Shown here in pieces: positions 8,256 through 15,045 of a DNA stretch of 64,000 bases. The notes below the pieces were generated by a model, which was not told the DNA's origin, searched no databases, and saw only the letters and a list, made by a program, of their open reading frames with translations. The stretch's first letter is position 1. Every line of letters starts with the position of its first letter. A program made the translations under genes and the position numbers. The stretch is from IMG/VR virus record IMGVR_UViG_3300033146_001239, positions 1 to 64,000 of that record. One strand, 5' to 3'. The stretch comes from a virus.

Positions 8256-8747
8256 CTTACCACCTTGATTTTCTGGAATAGAATTAATTATTGTCATTCC
8301 CTTTAATTTATCAAAATAAATTGGTTCGTTATCACCGAATGATAATAAATTGTTTATCACTAACCATTTTAAATCCCAACGTAGATGTTTAGTTTCAGAT
8401 TCTTCGAATTCTACCGCAGCATTAACTTTATCATCTAAATTAATTATGTGTTTAAAATTAATTTCAACACCTTCACGTTTTAACCATTCCTTAAATAATT
8501 CACGCTGATAATTTACATCCATAATATTATCGATACCACTATCACCGATTTTAATTAACTCACCATCTTTATTCTTCCTATTCGGTCTAAAGATAACGTT
8601 AACTTTATCCTTTGCCACACCATATTTATTAGCAAAATATGTTTTAACTTTACTACGCGCTTCTCTAGTATAATTCTCTGGAGAATCGTCCCAATAAACT
8701 CTAATTTTACCATTCACTGGTATTTTATTATTATTATTATTCACCAT
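8166..8747 (-). CDS. gp46-N: N-terminal part of the gp46 ATPase plus N-intein
   Basis: 193 residues. Residues 1-164 are the N-extein: a 120-residue extension (starting with an Asn run, then GKIRVYWDDSPENY), then the Rad50/SbcC-like start WLVINNLLSFGDNEPIYFDK and the first half of the ATP loop, IPENQGGK. Cys165 begins the N-intein, CLRSDTEVVIKVDLDK, which ends at the stop codon after only 29 residues. Splicing to Thr127 of the partner restores ENQGGK-TTFS and a 786-residue protein. The start overlaps the upstream gene by 11 nt. Without the partner this would look like a truncated pseudogene, but both open frames are clean. Confidence 0.93.
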   Translation of the reverse strand: MVNNNNNKIPVNGKIRVYWDDSPENYTREARSKVKTYFANKYGVAKDKVNVIFRPNRKNKDGELIKIGDSGIDNIMDVNYQRELFKEWLKREGVEINFKHIINLDDKVNAAVEFEESETKHLRWDLKWLVINNLLSFGDNEPIYFDKLKGMTIINSIPENQGGKCLRSDTEVVIKVDLDKIKDVLGFIPDEFL

Positions 8748-9006
8748 ATATATCTATTTCTTTATTTTCGTTTCTATTTATTTTCCCTATATCCCCAACC
8801 TCTTTTGTTTTAACTGGTTCAACAAATTTATTTTGTATTGACTTTTCTTTCGTGATTCCCAAATCAACATTTAAAACTTTTGGTTTATTACCATATTTTT
8901 CAATCATAAAGGCATCTCTCAATAATTTATTAATAAAGCTATCAACCTCTAAATTATTAATCTTACAATAATCTCTAATATCTGATAATAATTTTTCGTT
9001 AATCAC
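8737..9006 (-). CDS. Small hypothetical protein
   Basis: 89 residues. The first 40 (LLSDIRDYCKINNLEVDSFINKLLRDAFMIEKYG) are helical and resemble a short conserved phage motif of the form DYCKxNN...F..K.LR..F.IEKYG; the rest is Lys/Glu-rich and probably disordered. It overlaps both neighbours (11 nt with gp46-N, 8 nt with the gene before it), so it belongs to the gp47-gp46 operon. Function unknown. Confidence 0.75.
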   Translation of the reverse strand: MINEKLLSDIRDYCKINNLEVDSFINKLLRDAFMIEKYGNKPKVLNVDLGITKEKSIQNKFVEPVKTKEVGDIGKINRNENKEIDIYGE

Positions 9007-9289
9007 TACTCTTTTCGTCTTTTGTATCCTTAGCTGGACCAGTTATTATATCATCAACTTCTGTTTCTGTTTGATGTAAAATACATAATTCCTTAGTATC
9101 TTCATCAACATTTATTTGAAGAATTGGTTTATCAATTCTATAGTAATGCTCACCATTAACTTGACCATATTCACCATTAACTAAATTAAATGAATCAAAT
9201 TCATTTGGTAAAGTGTTTAGGAAATTCTTTAATTCAGCAACCGTTATACTATATTTCCCACTTTCCTCATTTTTTATTTCTTCACCCAT
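8999..9289 (-). CDS. Small hypothetical acidic protein
   Basis: 96 residues, acidic, with a central beta-rich part (VAELKNFLNTLPNEFDSFNLVNGEYG) and a Glu/Asp-rich end. It follows the gp47 gene with a 1-nt gap. No family is recognised. Its position in the recombination operon is the only hint of a role. Confidence 0.72.
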   Translation of the reverse strand: MGEEIKNEESGKYSITVAELKNFLNTLPNEFDSFNLVNGEYGQVNGEHYYRIDKPILQINVDEDTKELCILHQTETEVDDIITGPAKDTKDEKSSD

Positions 9290-9290
9290 A

Positions 9291-10103
9291 TTACTTATTA
9301 ATTAAAATTTCTTTATTATTATCTAAATCATCTAATGACTTAATTGAAAATTGATAAAAACCATAATTCGTTATTATATCATGTTCCGTATATTTACCAG
9401 TTTCGACATCCCATAATAAAAAACCGTGACCAGTAATTGACTCACCAAAATCTTGTTGAATCAATGACCCACTATATGCAATATTAGCATCACCATTTTT
9501 AAAATTTTGTCGTAAGTGTATATCACCCAATAATACCATATCACAACCATCAAAATAATTAACACCAACCCCGCTATCGGTAAATTCATAACCAATAGAT
9601 GTTTTTGACCCAATTACTGGTGCATGAAATAATCCAACAATTTTTTTATCTGGATGTTGTTCTCGTGTTTCTTCAATATTTGGTCTAAGGTTATCCTCGA
9701 ATATTGAATACACAGCCCACATTATATTCTCATCCTCATAACAAATACTATTTTTAAAATAGTGAATATCATTATTATCGATTAAATTAATAACTGGCGT
9801 TAAAGAATCCATTCTATCTTTATTCTCTTCCAATAAATCATGGTTTCCAGCAATTAAAATTACTGGTGCAATTGAAACTAACTCAGTGAAAAACCAAGTT
9901 AATATATCAGTCAGCTCATTCGAGATAGTTATTTTTTGATGAACAATATCACCTACAACAACAATTCTAACTTCATTAAATTCATAATCCGATGCAATTT
10001 CTTTCGCCTTAATTATGAATTGTTCAATAATTTCACGATATTCTTCGTGTCTTTTATATGTTCTAAAGTGTATATCGCTAATGTGTATTAAAGATTTTAT
10101 CAT
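9291..10103 (-). CDS. gp47/SbcD (Mre11)-like recombination nuclease subunit
   Basis: 270 residues from ATG 10103, chosen because SLIHISDIHF follows at once and a promoter lies upstream. The metallophosphoesterase motifs appear in order: DIHF (about 8-11), VVVGDIVHQ, AGNHDLLEE, GLFHAPV and LLGDIHLRQ. With gp46 it forms the end-resection nuclease that feeds UvsX-driven recombination. T4 gp47 is about 340 residues, so the C-terminal capping part is shorter here. The gene opens the gp47-gp46 operon. Confidence 0.92.
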   Translation of the reverse strand: MIKSLIHISDIHFRTYKRHEEYREIIEQFIIKAKEIASDYEFNEVRIVVVGDIVHQKITISNELTDILTWFFTELVSIAPVILIAGNHDLLEENKDRMDSLTPVINLIDNNDIHYFKNSICYEDENIMWAVYSIFEDNLRPNIEETREQHPDKKIVGLFHAPVIGSKTSIGYEFTDSGVGVNYFDGCDMVLLGDIHLRQNFKNGDANIAYSGSLIQQDFGESITGHGFLLWDVETGKYTEHDIITNYGFYQFSIKSLDDLDNNKEILINK

Positions 10104-10118
10104 AAATATATTTTTTAA

Positions 10119-10149
10119 CAAAAATACTATATTTTTTTAACAATATCAA
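10119..10149 (-). promoter_or_regulatory. Bacteroidetes-type promoter, TTG-N20-TATTTTTG
   Basis: TTG (10147-10149) and TATTTTTG (10119-10126) on the minus strand, 20 nt apart. The -7 box starts 23 nt before the gp47 ATG. Confidence 0.5.
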
Positions 10150-10174
10150 TTAACCACGTATTTATTACTATGTA

Positions 10175-10936
10175 TTAATTTTTTAATTGTGTTTGGTATT
10201 TATGATGCATTAATAATTGTCTAGCCTCATGTTTCATATACATGATTGGAATTTTAGTAAACGATAAATCAGCTTTATTAAAATAACCAATCCAAATATG
10301 TCTACATTTTTTACCAGTCTCCATTTCCATCATCAACGCGTATGTACTTAATTGTAACGAATATACATTGTATTCACAGTCTTGTAAATGTGAAAATGGT
10401 GGTAGTAATGTTTTATTACCATAATCTGAATAGTAATTTATAACTTTATTCGACTTCCAATCGCCAACGTCAAAAAATTCATCGTCAACATCGATTATTA
10501 AATCAGCCGTACCAGCTATTTTAAACTCTTCTGAGAACATTATTCTTTCTGGATATATCTCAATACCCTCATCAATATTTAAGTCGTGATAGCCATTTAA
10601 AACAGCTCGCTCTAAATCATTTTCTGGAAATAACCATTTATTAGCAAATAAATATTTTTCTAATAGTTCGTGGACACCAGTACCATACTCATTAGCAGTA
10701 TCATTTAAATATTGCCAATATTCGATAATTTGCTCCTTACTCATACCATGATAAATCTCATTATGATGCCTAGTACCAAGTTTCGCAATAGCTTCAGCTA
10801 CTTTTTCCGTTTCGAATTCTGGTTCAATAGAAGATAATACAGTAGTAACAGATGTATATTGCTCACCTGTTTCTCTATGAATGTATATATGTGGTTCTGG
10901 GTCAAGATATACCACAGAGTTTAAACGTTTTGCCAT
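10175..10936 (-). CDS. PD-(D/E)XK nuclease (RecB/Cas4-like)
   Basis: 253 residues from ATG 10936; an ATG at 10987 would put the promoter inside the gene. The nuclease core is visible: helix GTGVHELLEKYL, then IAGTADLIIDVDD, DVGDWKSNK (the D...DxK triad) and QLSTYALMME, a RecB-family QxxxY motif. Such enzymes process DNA ends. It lies between gp47 and the primase and is probably part of the phage recombination or host-DNA breakdown set. The exact substrate cannot be told from sequence. Confidence 0.85.
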   Translation of the reverse strand: MAKRLNSVVYLDPEPHIYIHRETGEQYTSVTTVLSSIEPEFETEKVAEAIAKLGTRHHNEIYHGMSKEQIIEYWQYLNDTANEYGTGVHELLEKYLFANKWLFPENDLERAVLNGYHDLNIDEGIEIYPERIMFSEEFKIAGTADLIIDVDDEFFDVGDWKSNKVINYYSDYGNKTLLPPFSHLQDCEYNVYSLQLSTYALMMEMETGKKCRHIWIGYFNKADLSFTKIPIMYMKHEARQLLMHHKYQTQLKN

Positions 10937-10955
10937 AAATTTAAATAATTTATAA

Positions 10956-10987
10956 CAAAAATATGATATTTTTTTCATTTTATCCAA
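10956..10987 (-). promoter_or_regulatory. Bacteroidetes-type promoter, TTG-N21-TATTTTTG
   Basis: TATTTTTG at 10956-10963 on the minus strand, with TTG 21 nt upstream. The box starts 27 nt before the nuclease ATG. Confidence 0.4.
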
Positions 10988-11002
10988 ATATTTATAATAA
11001 AA
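10988..11002 (+). promoter_or_regulatory. ATATTTATAATAAAA late-type element (plus strand)
   Basis: Plus-strand copy, 22 nt before the ATG at 11010. It is back to back with the nuclease promoter on the other strand and helps to fix the orientation of the element class. Confidence 0.5.
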
Positions 11003-11009
11003 GTCTTAT

Positions 11010-11124
11010 ATGAAAAAATTAATTCAAAAAAAATTACGTGAAGATTTAGAATATTTACACACAACAGATGCCACCAAAGATGAATTTATTATCTAATGAA
11101 AGCAAGAAATGGTGGGATAAATAA
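11010..11124 (+). pseudogene. Frameshifted remnant of a leader-bearing gene
   Basis: The plus strand codes MKKLIQKKLREDLEYLHTT, then stops after 28 codons at 11096. The overlapping frame continues with QQMPPKMNLLSNESKKWWDK to a stop at 11124. Joined by one frameshift near 11065 these match the start of the neighbouring minus-strand protein (MKNFIKKALRENLDLEFLRT, then PENITLSDEEKSYIKN): same leader, then P-x-x-(I/M)-x-L-S-x-E-x-K. A promoter element still sits upstream. It is best read as a decayed copy of a leader gene; a functional 28-residue peptide is possible. Confidence 0.55.
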
Positions 11125-11134
11125 ATATAAAAAA

Positions 11135-11629
11135 TTAAGTGATAATATTAAGTAATTCATCTTTATTCGGAGCTTGATTAGATATACATATATTACCTAA
11201 ATCACTTGTTTTACAAGTGATATCACTATCTTGTGCTAATTTGTTCCAAATTTTTGGTACTTCGACATCATTCATACGTCTACCAATACCAGAGAATAAA
11301 TGACCATAAGTCATAATAATTGCTTTATATATTTTATAAGATAATCCTAAGCCACGTAATTCTTGTGCTAAAGTAATATGTATTTGAAATAGACCTAGTG
11401 ATGTAATTTGAATATCAGTAGCAATACCATCCGAAGCACTTGGTATTTGTGGAATGGTTACAAATATAGGTATAATCTTACTACCTGGGCCTTGTTCTAT
11501 TTTTAAATCTGACCAATTAATATTTTTAATATACGATTTTTCTTCATCACTAAGTGTGATATTCTCTGGAGTTCTTAAAAATTCTAAATCAAGATTTTCT
11601 CTCAAAGCTTTTTTTATAAAATTCTTCAT
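11135..11629 (-). CDS. Putative acetyltransferase-like protein with capsid-targeting-like leader
   Basis: 164 residues from ATG 11629, chosen because the leader MKNFIKKALREN starts there. The leader holds L-R-E|N, fitting a prohead-protease site. The middle resembles a GNAT fold: FQIHITLAQELRGLGLSYKIYKAII is placed like the acetyl-CoA-binding loop and helix, although the classic Q/RxxGxG/A is only partly kept (LRGLGLS). The end is TCKTSDLGNICISNQ. Function is a guess; a packaged enzyme injected with the DNA is the idea worth testing. The gene shares its 5' end region with the primase stop. Confidence 0.6.
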   Translation of the reverse strand: MKNFIKKALRENLDLEFLRTPENITLSDEEKSYIKNINWSDLKIEQGPGSKIIPIFVTIPQIPSASDGIATDIQITSLGLFQIHITLAQELRGLGLSYKIYKAIIMTYGHLFSGIGRRMNDVEVPKIWNKLAQDSDITCKTSDLGNICISNQAPNKDELLNIIT

Positions 11630-11640
11630 ATTAATAAATA

Positions 11641-12588
11641 TCACAAATCTGACTCTTTTAATTTATAAGCCGTTTTTAAATATCTAAGCAACCCAACTCT
11701 ACCATATTTTTCATTAATTAAAGAAATATCTAGTTTTTCTGGTAACAAAATAATTCTTATCCTACCACGTAATCTACCAGTATTTAAAATTCGATATAAA
11801 TCTTTTGCATCATCTTCCGCATCACCATCTAATACAACAACAATATATCCCATTGCTTTATCAATCAAAAGTTTTAAGAGTTTATCATACATGTATTTAC
11901 CAAGCAACGTAATCGAATTAGGTATAACAATATGGTCAAAACCACCTTCAACTAAATAAATTGTAGCATCCCAATTTATTAATTTTTCATTAAAAACTAT
12001 TGTTTGTTTTTCGATATCTGGATTTAAGTATTTTGGTTTTACTTTACCATAAGCTCTACCAACAAAATAATTTATCGTATCTTCATTGGATTGAGATGGG
12101 ATGATAACCCTACCAGCATATTCACCTTCTTTTATAAACCCAAGTTTATGTTTTTTAATGATATCCATAGAAACTCGTCTTTTAGTTAAGTATCTAATGG
12201 CCATATTATAATCAATGTCGTATGGATATTCTTCTGTCAATGGTAAATATTCTTTTGGTAGTTCGCTCATTACCTTGACCTCACCCTTTTCTTTATGAAA
12301 TTGATAATTTGGTGCGAATACTTTGAATTCCCTTAAATGTTTCGGGTCACCGTATCTAGATATTAGATATTTTAGCCCACCACTCATATTGTTTTGTTGG
12401 GCACAAGCCCAACATTTAAACACACCTTTTTCATAGTTAACTTCTAAATTACCCTTACCATCACCATCTGGTAAACCTTTGTCGTTAGCACATGCTGGAC
12501 AATCAAATGAAATTTGCCCTTTATCGGGATTATGTTTCTTATGGTCACCTAAAAAATCTTCTAATATGTCAACAATTGCGTCACTCAT
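11641..12588 (-). CDS. DNA primase (gp61/DnaG-like)
   Basis: 315 residues. A zinc ribbon is formed by C30-x2-C33 and C59-x2-C62 (FDCPAC, FKCWAC). Residues about 120-200 are the primase N-domain (KYLNPDIEKQTIVFNE is typical), and a TOPRIM domain follows with LVEGGFDHIV (Glu about 211) and VVLDGDAEDDA (Asp about 253). It makes RNA primers for the lagging strand with the helicase at 40396-41787. It is compact, as in T4 gp61. A host-type promoter places the start of transcription at or next to the ATG. Confidence 0.92.
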   Translation of the reverse strand: MSDAIVDILEDFLGDHKKHNPDKGQISFDCPACANDKGLPDGDGKGNLEVNYEKGVFKCWACAQQNNMSGGLKYLISRYGDPKHLREFKVFAPNYQFHKEKGEVKVMSELPKEYLPLTEEYPYDIDYNMAIRYLTKRRVSMDIIKKHKLGFIKEGEYAGRVIIPSQSNEDTINYFVGRAYGKVKPKYLNPDIEKQTIVFNEKLINWDATIYLVEGGFDHIVIPNSITLLGKYMYDKLLKLLIDKAMGYIVVVLDGDAEDDAKDLYRILNTGRLRGRIRIILLPEKLDISLINEKYGRVGLLRYLKTAYKLKESDL

Positions 12589-12592
12589 CCTA

Positions 12593-12623
12593 CAAAGATA
12601 TAATATTTAATTTTAAAAATCAA
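12593..12623 (-). promoter_or_regulatory. Bacteroidetes-type promoter, TTG-N20-TATCTTTG
   Basis: TTG (12621-12623) and TATCTTTG (12593-12600), 20 nt apart. The box starts only 12 nt before the primase ATG, so the mRNA would be leaderless or nearly so. Confidence 0.55.
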
Positions 12624-12673
12624 TTTAATTATAAAACATGACAAAAATCATAAAAAAATTACTTGAATAATTT

Positions 12674-12688
12674 CTATTTATTATTAGG
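12674..12688 (+). promoter_or_regulatory. CTATTTATTATTAGG, weak late-type element (plus strand)
   Basis: A near match to the ATATTTATWAT class, 50 nt before the small ORF at 12724. An inverted repeat GTTAT-ACCT-ATAAC (12688-12701) follows and could be an operator. Confidence 0.3.
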
Positions 12689-12723
12689 TTATACCTATAA
12701 CGTTAAATTAAAAAAAAAATATT

Positions 12724-12777
12724 ATGTGTAAGTGTAAAAAGAAAAAAATTAAACCTCAAACAAGCAGTAGTAAGTAA
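12724..12777 (+). CDS. 17-residue CxC peptide coupled to the next gene
   Basis: The ORF codes MCKCKKKKIKPQTSSSK. Its stop overlaps the ATG of the next gene (TAATG), so it may act as a leader peptide for translational coupling or be a tiny gene of its own. The CxC followed by a Lys run is unusual. Support comes only from the overlap and the purine-rich upstream run, so confidence is low to moderate. Confidence 0.45.
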   Translation: MCKCKKKKIKPQTSSSK

Positions 12778-13097
12778 TGAATATATTTTTATTTATTATC
12801 ATCTGTTACGGGATTTCAAATATAATTGTATTTAGTTATATTTTTGAAAAAATACGTGATGTGTTAGAGAAAGTTTCACCAAATTTTTTTGGTAAAATGG
12901 TTAATTGTATGATGTGTACTAGTACATGGATTGGATTTCTATTATCAACGATTGGTTATCTACTAAGTTACCCAGTCTTAAGCCCTATGTTACATTATGG
13001 TGTGGATATATTCTATTTAGCTATATTCTTAGATGGTATGTTAGCGTCTGGGTCGGTATGGTTAATTCATACAATTCAAGAATTTTTCGAAAAATAA
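12777..13097 (+). CDS. Small membrane protein, DUF1360-like
   Basis: 106 residues with three hydrophobic segments (about 3-22, 48-68, 75-100). Between the first two is FFGKMVNCMMCTSTWIGF, a CxxC-containing motif that fits the DUF1360-type phage/prophage membrane proteins (pattern N-C-x-x-C-T-x-x-W-x-G-F). It would sit in the inner membrane; no biochemical role is known. It is one of the few plus-strand genes and ends at a strong bidirectional terminator. Confidence 0.78.
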   Translation: MNIFLFIIICYGISNIIVFSYIFEKIRDVLEKVSPNFFGKMVNCMMCTSTWIGFLLSTIGYLLSYPVLSPMLHYGVDIFYLAIFLDGMLASGSVWLIHTIQEFFEK

Positions 13098-13124
13098 AAA
13101 AGGGGTTTTACAACCCCCTTTTTT
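13096..13124. terminator. Bidirectional terminator between convergent genes
   Basis: An A6-GGGG-TT arm pairs with AA-CCCC(C)-T7 across a short loop. It lies between the plus-strand membrane protein gene and the minus-strand resolvase gene and has a T-run on both strands. Confidence 0.8.
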
Positions 13125-13775
13125 TTATCTATCTTCTGGTAACCACTTACCTTCTTTGTGCATTTCTCCTAATACCGCAATATAGGCATCCGTCATATCA
13201 AAATTTTCTTTCTTTAATTTTCCCTTTTTATCGCGTAACCAAGCAATTTGTGGTTCTAATTCAACAACCTTATCCCAAACAACCTCTTTTTTATCAACAT
13301 CCCATGGATAAGCACCAAATAATACGGGTTTATTCTTTTTTAATTGTTTTTCAGTATAAGCCTCACCTTTTTTATTATGGGTTCGAATAGCTTTTAATTC
13401 TGGAAACCCATAAGCTCTAGCATCATATGATGATATAAAATCTGGTACCACACCTAATTTAGCATATACAGCTCTACTCAACATACCATTAAATCTAAGT
13501 AACGTTGCAACCGTATTAACATTATTCGAACGTAATAATGGTTCTTCAATTATTACTTTACCAATACCAGCATTAATATATTCATTTAAGAATTCATTAT
13601 CGAAAATATCAGCTTTTTTAATAAGCTCTTCCATCTTTGATTCTGGTTTAGGTTTTACTTTAGGTGTCACGTGATGTAACAAAAGTAATTTACCTTTATC
13701 CCCTAAATCTTTGAAAACTGCTATACCAATTGTTTTAGTTGAAATATCCAACCCTAGAATTAAATCTTTACCCAT
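13125..13775 (-). CDS. RuvC-like Holliday junction resolvase
   Basis: 216 residues with an RNase H-type fold: LILGLDISTKTIGIAV at the start (first Asp in GLDIS), VIIEEPLL (Glu about 78) and a C-terminal FDMTDAYIAV with the final Asp. These fit RuvC-like crossover-junction nucleases. The enzyme would cut branched DNA formed by recombination-driven replication before packaging, the job done by gp49 in T4. It is the last gene of the replication/recombination block; tail genes start next door. Confidence 0.82.
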   Translation of the reverse strand: MGKDLILGLDISTKTIGIAVFKDLGDKGKLLLLHHVTPKVKPKPESKMEELIKKADIFDNEFLNEYINAGIGKVIIEEPLLRSNNVNTVATLLRFNGMLSRAVYAKLGVVPDFISSYDARAYGFPELKAIRTHNKKGEAYTEKQLKKNKPVLFGAYPWDVDKKEVVWDKVVELEPQIAWLRDKKGKLKKENFDMTDAYIAVLGEMHKEGKWLPEDR

Positions 13776-13823
13776 ATTATTTATTTTTATTTAAAATAAT
13801 AATAAATTTTAAAAAATAAACAC

Positions 13824-15032
13824 TTATACAGTTATTTTTACAGATAAAGCTATAAAAGTTTGTGTTGGTATCTCAATTTGTTTATCTGGTTTAGCTAATG
13901 CTATCAATCTATTATTATCATCATATAAACCTAACTCCGACATTCTAATTACATCACCATTAGAATAAGTTGGATTAGTTGATACACCAAACTCATTTCT
14001 ATCCTTGATGCAAGTGATATTTTGTGCAACATCAGTTGCTATTGAATTAAATGTAACAGTTGTTGCGGATGTACCACTTAAATCGAAAGAATTAACGATA
14101 TCTGGGTGTGTTATTACAATAAAACCTTTATCTAAATATGATACACCTACAACTGTATCAGCACTTTGACTAGTAACATTACTAGTTTTATTATTAAACA
14201 TCATTTTATTTGCAACACTAAATGGTTTTACTTTATCAAAACCAGTCCCCCAACTTTTAGTTGGGTCACCATTAGGTCTTTTAATATCATCAGAAAATAA
14301 CATTGTTAATGGGTCACCAATATTACGAATATTAGTATTCGCAATTTCTTTTATATTATTATCTTGTTTTTCTGGTGAAGAAATTCCTTTTTGATATGTA
14401 CCATAAATATCATACGTACCACCACTAAATTGTATTGATATTTTAACCGATTTACCATCTAACATTTCACCATATTCATTTTGATTAATACCAATGACTA
14501 ATATTTTATCTTGATTAAGCCCACTTAATGCGGTGTTAGAATAACCACCATTAATATCATTTATATTCGAAAAATATTTCTTTTCGGTATCCGTTATTGG
14601 TAAACCAAAAGTCCTAAATAGATTACTATAATACGCATTTGAACCTGTTGTTATATTTCTATCAATTATTTCTTGAGTTAACCCAGATGATGATACCGTT
14701 TTACTACCTAATTTAACATTATTTGTGGTAACCATGTACGATGTTGATTCAATTGGTTTATAAATGATACCAGTTGGTAAAAAACGAATATTATTTCTTA
14801 TCATTGAACTATTTGATGAACTATTAGTATTGGTACTATTACCACCTAAAGAACCACCAATATTTGGTATCTTACCAGTTGGTAGAATCGAATTAGTATA
14901 ATAATTCGCATCGCTATCCCCTAAACCAAATTTAGTAATAATATTAATATCATTAACTAATAATCTTTGTCTACCATAAGGTGTTAATCTAGCGATTAAT
15001 GTTGTCGTTGTTGCACTTGTATTATAACCCAT
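13824..15032 (-). CDS. Tail fibre/baseplate protein, P2-gpH-like ends
   Basis: 402 residues. The N-terminus has LTPYGRQRLLVNDINIITKFGLGDSDANY and the C-terminus ELGLYDDNNRLIALAKPDKQ. Both are shared with the next gene (15046-17175) and resemble the N-terminal attachment module and the (E)(L/I)G(I/L)(Y/F)D motif of P2-type tail-collar fibre proteins. The middle is Ser/Thr/Asn-rich and probably a fibre shaft. It would be fixed to the baseplate. No receptor-binding domain is recognised. Confidence 0.68.
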   Translation of the reverse strand: MGYNTSATTTTLIARLTPYGRQRLLVNDINIITKFGLGDSDANYYTNSILPTGKIPNIGGSLGGNSTNTNSSSNSSMIRNNIRFLPTGIIYKPIESTSYMVTTNNVKLGSKTVSSSGLTQEIIDRNITTGSNAYYSNLFRTFGLPITDTEKKYFSNINDINGGYSNTALSGLNQDKILVIGINQNEYGEMLDGKSVKISIQFSGGTYDIYGTYQKGISSPEKQDNNIKEIANTNIRNIGDPLTMLFSDDIKRPNGDPTKSWGTGFDKVKPFSVANKMMFNNKTSNVTSQSADTVVGVSYLDKGFIVITHPDIVNSFDLSGTSATTVTFNSIATDVAQNITCIKDRNEFGVSTNPTYSNGDVIRMSELGLYDDNNRLIALAKPDKQIEIPTQTFIALSVKITV

Positions 15033-15045
15033 TTTATTTTACTTT

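Noticed and set aside
8166-8747. gp46-N looks like a truncated pseudogene
   Set aside because: The truncation is exactly at an intein start (Cys after GGK) and the matching C-intein is in the next gp46 gene; both frames are clean.
12926-13390. 154-residue plus-strand ORF
   Set aside because: It overlaps the DUF1360-like gene in another frame, runs through the terminator and covers the resolvase gene antisense.
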